Part shown: positions 27,673 to 36,772 of the stretch, in pieces
Layout: the number at the start of each line of letters is the position of its first letter
How positions within the stretch are numbered: the stretch's first letter is position 1
Source: Bacteroidaceae bacterium
GTDB taxonomy: Bacteria; Bacteroidota; Bacteroidia; Bacteroidales; Bacteroidaceae
Assembly: GCA_017615835.1 (NCBI GenBank)
Contig: JAFZZI010000024.1
Location: 1 to 45,710, forward strand
Length of the DNA: 45,710 bases
Reading direction: 5' to 3'
The notes under the pieces: generated by a model
Told to the model about the DNA's origin: nothing
The model's database searches: none
Seen by the model: the letters and a program-made list of their open reading frames with translations, nothing else
Position numbers and translations under genes: made by a program

Positions 27673-28547
27673 TCAATCGACAGAACGCTGAGCTTTTCAC
27701 CGTTCTCAATGGCGGCCTTAATCTCCTTGCCTCCGCTCACCACCTTGCAGCGACTGATGTCAACGCCTTCAACAGCCTCTATTCTCAGTCTTCCGATCTG
27801 CGTCCTGGCCTCGCGGCCTGCAACAATCTTTACCCCATAGACACCCATCAGAAGACCGACAAAGGCACCCTCGCTGCTTCCGAGATCTATATATACCTCC
27901 TTCTGCTTATCTTTCTTGGAACCGGCACCCTCAAGGATATTCGCCTGAAGGGGACGGTATCTGTTGAGCCAGGCTGAGATATTGGACGAAAGTCGCCCGA
28001 TAGCATCGCGGATAGCCTGATCGCCGGTAGAGAACATGGAATTGGTAGAGCCCTGTCCCCTTACTCCCTGGTTTGCAATCACCTCGCCTGTCTTGGCATC
28101 CTTAATTGACAGTGCCGCTTCAGCCACTCCGGTGTACCAGGTTTCGACATGTGTCTTGTCATCCTTGTCCTTCCAGGAACGGCTGCTCGAATTGGCCTGA
28201 ATGTTTGTGATTAGAGCATCAACCACAATATCACCCTCATCAACGACATGATCCAGGCTGGACAGTCCATCGTCATAACGGAAACGGTAGGAGCCCGACA
28301 GTCCTTTGATAATGGCACTCCTTACGTCCTCCTCATATTTTGTCACCTGTACCGAAGTCTGGCCGGTTATGGCACCTGCAATGACCTTACCTACGACTTC
28401 GCCAGCCGACATCTTCTCATCGTGGTGAGTGTACTGCACATTGCCAAGCGAAACTCTGTACGTACGGTTCCTGCCCTCCTGGGCCGAAACAAACAATATA
28501 CTGCACATAACAGCAGCAATCATCATCAAAACCTTTTTCATATTCAA
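27669..28547 (-). CDS. Exported CsgG/FlgT-like protein
   Basis: A 292-residue periplasmic or outer-membrane-associated protein. Signal peptide MNMKKVLMMIAAVMCSILFV ends near VSAQE. The first half (KYEEDVRSAIIKGLSGSYRF, VDEGDIVVDALITNIQANSS, WYTGVAEAALSIKDAKTGEV) has the rhythm of CsgG/LpoB-like domains, and the C-terminal part (EVYIDLGSSEGAFVGLLMGV ... RIEAVEGVDISRCKVVSGG) resembles the FlgT C-terminal domain. A ring-forming secretion role is possible but not shown. It is a single-gene unit with a -7 box at 28629-28636. Confidence 0.65.
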   Translation of the reverse strand: MNMKKVLMMIAAVMCSILFVSAQEGRNRTYRVSLGNVQYTHHDEKMSAGEVVGKVIAGAITGQTSVQVTKYEEDVRSAIIKGLSGSYRFRYDDGLSSLDHVVDEGDIVVDALITNIQANSSSRSWKDKDDKTHVETWYTGVAEAALSIKDAKTGEVIANQGVRGQGSTNSMFSTGDQAIRDAIGRLSSNISAWLNRYRPLQANILEGAGSKKDKQKEVYIDLGSSEGAFVGLLMGVYGVKIVAGREARTQIGRLRIEAVEGVDISRCKVVSGGKEIKAAIENGEKLSVLSID

Positions 28548-28628
28548 TTCTCCCTTCGTTAAGTCCCGGAAACAGGCCCTTATAAACAGCCATTCAAAGG
28601 CACAAAGGCAAGATTATTCAGGGACCGG

Positions 28629-28636
28629 CAAAGTTA
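28629..28636 (-). promoter_or_regulatory. -7 box of the CsgG/FlgT-like gene
   Basis: Reads TAACTTTG on the minus strand, about 80 nt upstream of the start codon, a full TAnnTTTG match. It separates this gene from the operon that ends at 28722. Confidence 0.5.
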
Positions 28637-28721
28637 GCACTATAAATTGAATTCTCACCTACGTTTGTCTCACCATCTGACAAACACAATAGACCGTCAG
28701 GGTATTATTACTATTCCCGAT

Positions 28722-29468
28722 TTACCATTGTTCCAATCTGACTTCTTTCTCAATTGTCTCTTCTGTTATGTCATCCAATAATGGAAAAAAATCCAAACCC
28801 GTCAGTACTTCAAGTTCGTCTATTGAAATAATTGATTCCAACGGTTGCTGTTTCTCATCGGTGTTTTTCATAACAAATCCTGCTGCACTATAATTATTAT
28901 CATTACATATCAGCAATGCCTTAAAGAATAAATCCGGAACAGTTATCCCATTTTCACCAATTTTACCATTGACATTATGACCAATTATGGGACCTGTTAC
29001 TACATACACCTTTCCATATTTCTTAGCATATGAACGAACTTTGTTTTCAAGAGAATTCCAGCTTCCATTATTTAACCTAGTGTTCTGTGGTACACAATTT
29101 GTATAAAAGAAAGTATCCCACATAGCATCATCACTCCATTTAAAGTCCCCAGCTGGTGCCATATGCCCTTTTGACCAAACACCTCCCTTATAATCTAAAT
29201 CATCTGCTTGATCAACAGATTGATTCTCATCACGTCTGAATGTTTTCCCTTTTCTGGTATATGGTCCGTCAGTTTCCGTATCAAGGAGTTCATAGGCCAC
29301 CCATTTAGGAATCTTATTTGTCACATCATAACAGACAGAATACCCGATATAGTTTATCACACAATCAGCAGACGTTGTGGCTGGTATTTCTAGTTTACTG
29401 ACACTATCAGAATATGATATGCAGCCATACAAGAAAAGAAGACAAGCAAACATATTCAAACGAATCAT
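28722..29468 (-). CDS. Lipoprotein DNA/RNA non-specific endonuclease (NUC1/EndoG family)
   Basis: A 248-residue nuclease of the Serratia nuclease/endonuclease G superfamily. It carries a lipoprotein signal (MIRLNMFACLLFLYGC, lipobox LYGC at residue 16), so it is an envelope lipoprotein. The catalytic His lies in WSKGHMAPAGDFKW (replacing the usual DRGH with SKGH), followed by the metal-binding Asn and Glu in VPQNTRLNNGSWNSLE and the VYVVTGPI core strand. It is the last gene of an eight-gene operon, 23 nt after a 104-residue orphan. It could degrade nucleic acid outside the cytoplasm as effector of this operon; that role is inference. Confidence 0.85.
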   Translation of the reverse strand: MIRLNMFACLLFLYGCISYSDSVSKLEIPATTSADCVINYIGYSVCYDVTNKIPKWVAYELLDTETDGPYTRKGKTFRRDENQSVDQADDLDYKGGVWSKGHMAPAGDFKWSDDAMWDTFFYTNCVPQNTRLNNGSWNSLENKVRSYAKKYGKVYVVTGPIIGHNVNGKIGENGITVPDLFFKALLICNDNNYSAAGFVMKNTDEKQQPLESIISIDELEVLTGLDFFPLLDDITEETIEKEVRLEQW

Positions 29469-29491
29469 AAGGCATTATTGTATATCTACGT

Positions 29492-29806
29492 TCATTTTGA
29501 AGGTAAATCCCTTAATAACAGTTTATTATCTTTCCAGACTTCTACATAACGATTCGCATCTATAAAACCATTACCTACATAATACACATATCCACCATTC
29601 TCAAACTTATATCGCTCTTGGGCTTTTTCATAAACACCTCCATATACAATTAAATTGGGCGTGTTATCTATTTCATTCGGCAGATTCCAACATGCATATC
29701 TATATGATTCACCCCCCATATCATCCACTCGTAGTAAATATTTTTGAGTATAGTATGTTGTAGATAATTCGCGATATCTACAATCACTCTCATGGTCAAT
29801 CCCCAT
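29492..29806 (-). CDS. 104-residue protein of unknown function in the motor-cytoskeleton operon
   Basis: A small, soluble-looking protein with no signal peptide. It contains many aromatic residues (YRYACWNLPNEIDNTPN; YKFENGGYVYYVGNGFID) and resembles no family I know. It overlaps the 3' end of the MotB-like gene by 11 nt and is 23 nt before the nuclease lipoprotein, so it is translated with both. A nuclease-control or adaptor function is conceivable from position only. Base composition is AT-rich compared with the housekeeping side of the window. Confidence 0.6.
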   Translation of the reverse strand: MGIDHESDCRYRELSTTYYTQKYLLRVDDMGGESYRYACWNLPNEIDNTPNLIVYGGVYEKAQERYKFENGGYVYYVGNGFIDANRYVEVWKDNKLLLRDLPSK

Positions 29807-30503
29807 TTAGTCTAATGTTTCCTATAACCGGAACAATATGAATTAGAAAACGTTGATTATAAACTTCGTTATACTTATCTCTAGGGACTCCTCCTTCGCC
29901 ACTTCCACTAATAACCAACTCGCATTTGGGCATAGAAGTAAAATCTATATTATTTCGTTGCCAAAACTTATGTAATTCAAGAGCTCTCTGGTAACTTAGG
30001 ACATCATTATTATGGTATTCATCAGTATTATAACCATCTGCAGAGGCTTGACCTTCAATCACAACTAAGTACTTGATATCCTGCTTAATATCCGGCTTGT
30101 TATCCGGCTTCTCAAGCATCTTCTGTAGATTCTCAACAGTTCTTTTTATCTCATTACCAGCTGCTTTAATCCGTTCACGAACGGTATCTGCCTCAGCACG
30201 GTTCGTACGATCAGGCATCAATTTATAAAGGTCGAATTCGCCTTTCTGGTATGTCACCTGAATCTTGAAAATATGCTTCACATGAGTTGAATCGTAAGCA
30301 AAATAGGTAGAATCAATATTCTCTACCGTTTGGTATATCTTCTTGATTTCTTCGTATTTGTCAGCAATTTTTCTCAACTCTGCCTCTTTAACACGGAATC
30401 GGCTATAAGACACGGCAAACAACACCACCATAATAGCAAACAGGGTGGTAACAATGTCTACGTAACTGGGCCAGAAAGAGTATTTGTCGCCTTTATTTCG
30501 CAT
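29796..30503 (-). CDS. MotB/OmpA-like stator subunit (ZorB-like)
   Basis: A 235-residue inner-membrane protein with one N-terminal transmembrane helix (about 13-33). Its start has a conserved Asp at residue 16 (FWPSYVDIVTTLFAIMVV), equal in position to the ion-binding Asp of MotB/TolR/ExbD. A predicted helical linker (34-65) leads to a C-terminal OmpA-like peptidoglycan-binding domain (VIEGQASADGYNTD, LSYQRALELHKFW, GSGEGG, YNQRFLIHIV). It therefore should anchor the MotA-like channel to the cell wall. It follows the MotA-like gene by 8 nt. MotB/ZorB-like is a family call; no flagellar genes are present. Confidence 0.85.
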   Translation of the reverse strand: MRNKGDKYSFWPSYVDIVTTLFAIMVVLFAVSYSRFRVKEAELRKIADKYEEIKKIYQTVENIDSTYFAYDSTHVKHIFKIQVTYQKGEFDLYKLMPDRTNRAEADTVRERIKAAGNEIKRTVENLQKMLEKPDNKPDIKQDIKYLVVIEGQASADGYNTDEYHNNDVLSYQRALELHKFWQRNNIDFTSMPKCELVISGSGEGGVPRDKYNEVYNQRFLIHIVPVIGNIRLNGD

Positions 30504-30511
30504 TATCGAAA

Positions 30512-32161
30512 CTACTTATGATAGAATGGCCAGATTCCTCTACGAGGTTTATCACCAACGCCGGTATTACCGTCAACAGAAGACACGGCCCTCTGAACAA
30601 GCTCATCAATCTTGGCGTTTCCTTCACGTACAGCCTTGGAAACATCAGAAATAGCGGTTTTGTCGGCAATAGCAGTCTTAATCTCGCCAAGACCATCTTC
30701 AAGTGCCTGGAGACGATCAAGGTTAGAAAGTTTGCGATTTGCATCCTCAACATCCAGTGTCTTGTTAAGAGCCGTGATGAACTCTTCAAGTTTCTGCTCG
30801 ACTCCAGTCTTGCAATCACGGACAATGGTGTCGTATGCAGTCTTGAATTGACGCATCGCCTCTTCAATATCATCCTTGTTCTGTGCGACGACACGCTTGA
30901 AGGCATCCGATAGATCCTTGACAGCCTTGGACTGTTCCTGATATATTTTATCCAGTTCCTCAACCTGCGTCTCTTGATAGCCCGAAACAAGACGATGCTT
31001 AGCCTTGAGGGCATTCAACTGCTCCTCAATAGCGTTAATTTGTGTATTGCCGAGAAGTTGGGTCTGTGCTATGTTAACACCCAGAGCATCAATGTTCTTC
31101 TCAAACGTGGTGACACGATCGAGTATGGCATTAATCTGCTGCAGGAGCCTGGTCGGGATCTCAAGCGACTGATTGTAGGATTCTTGCTTCTCGGCGAGGG
31201 TATTGGTGGATGCAATGATTCTTTCCTTGGCCTCTTCGAGTTTCTGGATAGATGTTGTCACAGAATCGAAACTGTTGGCGGCAGTAACAAATTTGTCGAG
31301 GGTGACGACCATATCTCTCTGACGAAGGGTCGTCAAGAGCTGATCCTGCTTCTGAATGTTCTCGTTGATGAGTGTCATATTGCTACCCATCTCAGCCACA
31401 GCCTTGGTAAGGACCTCTGCATTCTCAGCGAATGTGCCCTTGAACATATCCGTGCAATCACGGAAAGCATCCTTGAATTCTTCAATAACCGCACGGAAGG
31501 AAGGCTCAAATTTTCCAATGGTGTTCCGTAGACGATTGAGAGAGGAAGAGATGTTGGTCCCAAGGGTAGGAATAACCTCCATCTGGATGAATTCGAAGAA
31601 CTCATCCTTCTGCGCGTCAACCTTCTTCTGAACTCGGCTTGCGTGGATGTTGCTGATGGTCATCAGGAGAAGACCTATGAGCGAAGTTACCATCGAGACG
31701 ATGATACCGCCAATCAGTTCCTTGACCATCTGATCCGTGATGCCACCATCACCTTGCCCCAAACCGGCGTTAAAACATTTCAAGCCGATATAGACGCCAA
31801 AGAAAGTTCCCATTAGACCGAGATAAGTCGGGAAGGATACCTTCGATGTGGCAAAGTCGAAGAGTGAATCTATCTTGCGTTCCGTCTTATCCTTGATGAC
31901 AGCATACTCAACGGCTCCGTTGGTCTTGATGATATAGTCGTTGATCTCGTTCACCATCTCCTGGGCGTTTTGGGAGCCTTCCGGTTCTGCTATCAGCGTC
32001 AAGTTGTCTTCGTTCTCTTTTGTCTCCCACTTTTTTGAAGGGAAGAACAAGCCTAATTCGTTGAGTTTTAGGTTTGTATGAACGAAGAACCAGAGCTGGA
32101 TAACAACAAAGGCTGCAACGGTTACCCAGGGATTTGTGTCGAGAAATTGGAAAAACTCCAT
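30512..32161 (-). CDS. MotA/ExbB-like channel with long cytoplasmic coiled coil (ZorA-like)
   Basis: A 549-residue protein. Three transmembrane helices lie at about 10-30, 107-126 (FPTYLGLMGTFFGVYIGLKC, the MotA/TolQ/ExbB GL.GTv.G motif) and 148-172 (GGIIVSMVTSLIGLLLMTIS). The rest (about 175-530) is predominantly a charged, Gly/Pro-poor alpha-helical tail with heptad-like patterns and ends in GIWPFYHK. This is the layout of ZorA, in which a MotA-like motor domain carries a long cytoplasmic helical tail. It precedes the MotB-like gene by 8 nt and follows the actin-like gene by 3 nt. The pair should form an ion-driven 5:2 motor. Confidence 0.85.
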   Translation of the reverse strand: MEFFQFLDTNPWVTVAAFVVIQLWFFVHTNLKLNELGLFFPSKKWETKENEDNLTLIAEPEGSQNAQEMVNEINDYIIKTNGAVEYAVIKDKTERKIDSLFDFATSKVSFPTYLGLMGTFFGVYIGLKCFNAGLGQGDGGITDQMVKELIGGIIVSMVTSLIGLLLMTISNIHASRVQKKVDAQKDEFFEFIQMEVIPTLGTNISSSLNRLRNTIGKFEPSFRAVIEEFKDAFRDCTDMFKGTFAENAEVLTKAVAEMGSNMTLINENIQKQDQLLTTLRQRDMVVTLDKFVTAANSFDSVTTSIQKLEEAKERIIASTNTLAEKQESYNQSLEIPTRLLQQINAILDRVTTFEKNIDALGVNIAQTQLLGNTQINAIEEQLNALKAKHRLVSGYQETQVEELDKIYQEQSKAVKDLSDAFKRVVAQNKDDIEEAMRQFKTAYDTIVRDCKTGVEQKLEEFITALNKTLDVEDANRKLSNLDRLQALEDGLGEIKTAIADKTAISDVSKAVREGNAKIDELVQRAVSSVDGNTGVGDKPRRGIWPFYHK

Positions 32162-32164
32162 AGT

Positions 32165-35100
32165 TTATCGCTTAAAAATACCCGTCAGTTTGAGTATGGC
32201 TTCAACAACCGGCAAGAAGAACAAAGTATCGTTGAATGGCTCCTGGAGCATATACTTGTCAAGAACAACCTTTTGGTACTTGGATACCAAAGCATCCTTG
32301 ACAACGGAATCCACAACATCTTTCATCTTGGCAGAATCCACCTGCTCAATGACAGATTGCTGGATCAGAGCATCCAGGACATCCTTATATACACTATTCA
32401 TTGACGCTATCTCTTTCGCAAGATTCTCCTTCAACCCTGTGGAGTAAGCTGCATCGATAGCCTCAACATCCTTATAGACAATATTCTTCCCATCTCCAAG
32501 ATAAACGACCGGCTTAGGCTCGATAGCTCCATCTTTGTGGTAAAGGCCGCCATAACAAGTACTCTCTTTACGCTCATTAGGAAGCACCAGCTCTATATCA
32601 GAGATTGTTTTGCCATAGACTTTTGATACAATCAATTCCGTAATCTGAGTCAAGATTGGAACGGTATCGGTAATGTAATTGTCGATATACTTACTACCAT
32701 TCCCGCTGAAAATAATAGTCCTCGGATATGCCAGATTGTTTGCCTTGAACATAGAGGCCATGTAATACACGAGGGCAGTGTAATGGTACACAAAAGTCGA
32801 GATATGATCAGCTCTTAGCTTCTTGGATATATCAGTCTCGTTATCGTTGCTAATCCAAAGGTTGATGATATCACGTGTCGAAGTATGACTCGACTTAAGC
32901 ATGGCAGCATACAGCTCCTTCAACTCCGGGGTCTCGAAGCTGATAGTGTCTTTGTAGTGCTTAAAGATACCATTGTCTTTAGCATTATCATACTCATTAT
33001 ACCCGTTTTCCCACAGAACATCGCAGCCGAAATGAACCGAGTTGGCGATTTGTGCCTTACCCATGGCGTAATACACGATATCGGTAGAACCACCTCCAAT
33101 GTCCATCACGGCAACGGACTCAGCACTCTGGAATATTGACTTCTTTTCAAAGTAGTAGTAGGGTGCCTCGGATTCAGTGTAGCACTTGAGCTGCTGGTCA
33201 GGAGAATCGAGGTTAAGGATGGTATTTGCCTCTTCCTGCCAAATCTTCTCAAATCTCCTTCGGATACTTTCCTTGAAGCTGAGAGGGCGGAACCAGATAA
33301 CTTCCGTTCCAGAGATGACACCGTTCTCCTGAAGAATATCTGCCTTGATGAGCAGCAGGATTTCTCGGATGAACACGCGCAGGTTCTTCTCATCTTCGGC
33401 CCACTTAATGTTGGTGATGACAGTCTGATTACCTGCACCACGAAATTTCTCGTAGAAGAAAGCAATGTTGCTGTTGTCAAACAGAACCGGTTTCCTGGTA
33501 TCATCACCGGTTACGCACAAAGCGGTACGAATCGGGAAGCGATAAGTCTTGTCATCGATAAGAGCCGGGACGAATTCTGTCTTCACGAGGGTCTTGAATG
33601 CCTCGGGAATCTTGCCCTCGATTCTGGAAATCAGTCCCTTCTGGACAGATTCTTCTTTTGCATGAAGATAGTTGACAATCTGCTGATCCATCTTGAGCTG
33701 CTGAGGCTCAGTCATCTTGCCGCTTTCCCTGCGTGAGATATAGGTGTTGGATGTGCCAAGGTCGATGGCGTATGAGAACCTCTTCTCTGACGGTTCAGAC
33801 TTATCCCAGATAGGGATGATGGCAAAAGGATATGCTTTTCCTTCCAGATACAACTCGGCACAAATAGCATCGAAGGGGGTGTTGAACACCTCGTAATATT
33901 TGGTGCCGCAGTTGTTATCGCTGTCTTGCTGGGAACGGATAAATGGTGCCCTCACGCCGTTCTCAAAGGTGTTATCAGTTGCCTCTACGACGTGGTGGTA
34001 TTTGCCACCCTGATCCGTGACATAGAAATCCAAGGCGAGATTGGCAACAGAAAAAGTCTTGTTTTCGTTTTGGTCCGTGGCGGCTACAAGGACCTTGAAA
34101 TAATTATTCTCTTCCGGCTTGTAAGACAAGACGTTCGGGAAAAGAGCAATGTCGAAATTGATTTTAGCTATTGCCAAATCAAGCACGGTTCCCTTGCCAG
34201 GCCCCGGGTTGTTCTCGGGCGTATAATGACGTTCGTGTCGCTTGCCATTACACTCAACAGTGACAACAATATCGCCGTATTGCCTTTCCTTACCAAAGAT
34301 TTTCAAGTCCCCCTCTTTCAAGTGCTCAAGACCTTCTTTAGTGATGGGAAGTAGATAATCATAACTTCTACCAGCATTATCAGGAGTGAATGTAAGCGTA
34401 ACAGACTTATCAGAATCAATCTTATACGGCAACTTTATGATTGCATCTGTAAGGTAATTGATAACATCTGTTGCCTTGCTGCACAAGATAGGAATTCCAT
34501 TTACAACAAGAGGCGTATTATCGGCAGAATACACTTGTTCAAGATCTGCATCTGACCAATTCTTAGTTATTTGCTGATCTGCATCAAATGCCTTAATATA
34601 ATCTCTCAACTCTTTGAAGCGGGCATTAATCGCAGCCCCTCCAGAGAAAAGTTTGTTGTACATGTAGTTCTTGAAATCTTCGCTTCTTTTCTCAAAGAGA
34701 AGAATATCCTTGAAATACTTCCCGCCTTCCTTTCTCGCGAGCGGCGTTGTATTGAGGGGCTGATAGATTTCACCGATGAAATCCTCTTCCTTCCTCCCTG
34801 ATCTGGTTACGGTCTTAAGGTCGAGATCAGGAGGGGTGATGAAACCGGTCATCGGAGAACTCGTTGCTAATAGAGATTCTCTGCCATTATCATCCAGAAT
34901 GACAAAAAAGAGTTTCTTGGATGCGTCTCCGAGGTCTTCTTTGAAATAGCTCTCTACAACATTTCCAAGAATGGGGACATCGTTCTTGAGAACCCTCATT
35001 TGTTCATCGTAATTCCACTCTTTGATGAGAATTTTGCGGTTGTCGCTCTTCCAACGGTTCTCATGATACTTGAGATTGTAGAGGAGTTCGAACACGTCAA

Positions 35101-35365
35101 GGGTATTGGATACAAGATGCTCGTATGCCTTTCCGGCAGGCTTATTTACCGGATCGAGTTTCTGCTCAAGTACACGGCGAAAAGCCTCTTTGAACACAAA
35201 GAAACGGGCAAAAGGTGTGGGAAGCGCATTGAGCGCCCCGCAGTTGTCAGTACGCTGCTCGCCGATTTTACCCAAATCTGCAGCTGTGATACGCCCCTGC
35301 TCGGCCGACCATCCAAAATTGTTGGTAATGCCTCTCTGTATGATATTGATGTCTATGCTACTCAT
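32165..35365 (-). CDS. Large actin/Hsp70-fold ATPase with unique N-terminal half
   Basis: A 1066-residue cytoplasmic protein. The C-terminal half has the actin/Hsp70 nucleotide-binding signature: phosphate-1 loop in FSYAIDLGTSNTYIS (about 533), phosphate-2 in AVMDIGGGSTDIVYYAMG (about 753) and adenosine motif in TIIFSGNGSKYIDNYI (about 883). The first 530 residues form a region I do not recognise, beta-rich after about residue 300 (KSVTLTFTPDNAGRSYDYLL). Domain size and architecture recall the SrfB-like virulence-factor group, but the assignment is only structural. It lies 3 nt before the MotA-like gene and 7 nt after the tubulin-like gene. Confidence 0.75.
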   Translation of the reverse strand: MSSIDINIIQRGITNNFGWSAEQGRITAADLGKIGEQRTDNCGALNALPTPFARFFVFKEAFRRVLEQKLDPVNKPAGKAYEHLVSNTLDVFELLYNLKYHENRWKSDNRKILIKEWNYDEQMRVLKNDVPILGNVVESYFKEDLGDASKKLFFVILDDNGRESLLATSSPMTGFITPPDLDLKTVTRSGRKEEDFIGEIYQPLNTTPLARKEGGKYFKDILLFEKRSEDFKNYMYNKLFSGGAAINARFKELRDYIKAFDADQQITKNWSDADLEQVYSADNTPLVVNGIPILCSKATDVINYLTDAIIKLPYKIDSDKSVTLTFTPDNAGRSYDYLLPITKEGLEHLKEGDLKIFGKERQYGDIVVTVECNGKRHERHYTPENNPGPGKGTVLDLAIAKINFDIALFPNVLSYKPEENNYFKVLVAATDQNENKTFSVANLALDFYVTDQGGKYHHVVEATDNTFENGVRAPFIRSQQDSDNNCGTKYYEVFNTPFDAICAELYLEGKAYPFAIIPIWDKSEPSEKRFSYAIDLGTSNTYISRRESGKMTEPQQLKMDQQIVNYLHAKEESVQKGLISRIEGKIPEAFKTLVKTEFVPALIDDKTYRFPIRTALCVTGDDTRKPVLFDNSNIAFFYEKFRGAGNQTVITNIKWAEDEKNLRVFIREILLLIKADILQENGVISGTEVIWFRPLSFKESIRRRFEKIWQEEANTILNLDSPDQQLKCYTESEAPYYYFEKKSIFQSAESVAVMDIGGGSTDIVYYAMGKAQIANSVHFGCDVLWENGYNEYDNAKDNGIFKHYKDTISFETPELKELYAAMLKSSHTSTRDIINLWISNDNETDISKKLRADHISTFVYHYTALVYYMASMFKANNLAYPRTIIFSGNGSKYIDNYITDTVPILTQITELIVSKVYGKTISDIELVLPNERKESTCYGGLYHKDGAIEPKPVVYLGDGKNIVYKDVEAIDAAYSTGLKENLAKEIASMNSVYKDVLDALIQQSVIEQVDSAKMKDVVDSVVKDALVSKYQKVVLDKYMLQEPFNDTLFFLPVVEAILKLTGIFKR

Positions 35366-35372
35366 AATTCAA

Positions 35373-36770
35373 CTACAGATTTTTGGTGTAAACATTGATG
35401 GCGTTGTAGGCAAAGTCAAGGAAGTAGCGGAAAATGTTCTCATGCCTTTCGCCGTTACCCTTATTACTTGCCTTAATCATCTCCAGAAGATAGTAGGACT
35501 CATCCTTTCCCTTAAGGGTATTGCCTTTTACCCAAGCCGTAAGATCTTTGCCTGGACCAACCAAATTAAGTGGAGTAAAACCGCGTTTGTTGTCTGCCAG
35601 TTCTTTATACCATTGGTAAAAACCTTTGGTAAACTTATCAAGCTCTACGAAAGCGTGATCCCGATAGAAATCCTTGTTCATCTTACGGTCCTTCTTCAGT
35701 GGGAATTGTGACTCCTCTGGAAGAATCCTTACAAGAAGATCCAGCAGCATCATATCTGCTACATTCTTGACGAGGCCTTTGTAACCGGAACCTAAAGAAG
35801 CCAGGTCAAGTGCGACCTTGTCATCATAGATAGCTCGGGTTAAAGCCTGAGGTGCATCCGGTTTCGGCTTGGATAGGAAATCAAACAAGGCTGTTGCGGC
35901 TACCAGTTCAACGAAGTGAGCATCATCTTTCTGCTCCTTCTCATTATTCTTGTAGTTGGCTCGAAGTGTCTGCTCACCGACATAGTAGAGATAGTCAGAC
36001 TTGACGGTATTCTCGTAATAACTGAGGGCCGATTTCGACTTTGTAAAGAAGCTGGAAGAATCGATGTCGCTACCGGAGGCAGTTGGATCTTCAAGAGAGA
36101 AGTAAGGAAGGACGGTAACAGCTCCCATAATCGCCCGCTGGACATTCGGGAAACCCTCCGCATCGCGAATCTTCTTCTCGATAAGGGGATAGCCGGATGC
36201 ACCAGTACCTCCAAATATCGAACTGATGATGAAAACCCTGTCACCATTCTCACAATGACGGGTAAATGCGCTATACCAGTCTGCGCCGTTGACCATCTCA
36301 TTTAGAACGACGGTTCCAATGTTCGGATTACCCTTAAAACCGACAGCAAGACTGTTGTTGAGGTTCTCTTTTGAGAAGAGTGTCTGAACGAAGAAATTGT
36401 TCACGTCGTCATTACTGAGATTACCGACATTCATATAGTCACCGAATGTGCGGCGCTCGGCCATGCTGGCGCTGGTATTATTCTGTTCGTCGTCAATCTC
36501 TGCGAGACGCTGGAACTGAGTGTTGAAGAAACCCTCGAGCGGGTTCATCTGCTGCCCCTCGCTCGTCGTCGCATACTTGTAGATGCTGATATAGTCGTTG
36601 ATAAGGTTGTCGACCTTGGTTTTCTCTTCAAGGTCAATATGAGGATCGATGATAATAGGGACAATGGAATAACCATTCGTCTTTATGCCTGACGCTGCGA
36701 GCATCGTAATGGCTTTCATTACCCGGAGACCGGTTCCGCCAATGCAGAAAACGAATACTTTATTTGCCAT
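35373..36770 (-). CDS. Tubulin/FtsZ-like GTPase
   Basis: A 465-residue protein with the tubulin-superfamily nucleotide fold. It has an N-terminal glycine-rich loop VFCIGGTGLRVMKAI, as in FtsZ, and the T4 signature in VFIISSIFGGTGASGYPLIE (about residue 185-205), the tubulin GGTGSG motif with Ala at the fifth position. The remainder has no close match to FtsZ, tubulin or TubZ that I can see. Comparative-genomics work (Makarova and Koonin) proposed FtsZ-like families in membrane-remodelling operons with vWA and OmpA-family partners; this gene fits that description. It is 2 nt after the small membrane protein gene. Confidence 0.8.
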   Translation of the reverse strand: MANKVFVFCIGGTGLRVMKAITMLAASGIKTNGYSIVPIIIDPHIDLEEKTKVDNLINDYISIYKYATTSEGQQMNPLEGFFNTQFQRLAEIDDEQNNTSASMAERRTFGDYMNVGNLSNDDVNNFFVQTLFSKENLNNSLAVGFKGNPNIGTVVLNEMVNGADWYSAFTRHCENGDRVFIISSIFGGTGASGYPLIEKKIRDAEGFPNVQRAIMGAVTVLPYFSLEDPTASGSDIDSSSFFTKSKSALSYYENTVKSDYLYYVGEQTLRANYKNNEKEQKDDAHFVELVAATALFDFLSKPKPDAPQALTRAIYDDKVALDLASLGSGYKGLVKNVADMMLLDLLVRILPEESQFPLKKDRKMNKDFYRDHAFVELDKFTKGFYQWYKELADNKRGFTPLNLVGPGKDLTAWVKGNTLKGKDESYYLLEMIKASNKGNGERHENIFRYFLDFAYNAINVYTKNL

Positions 36771-36772
36771 AA

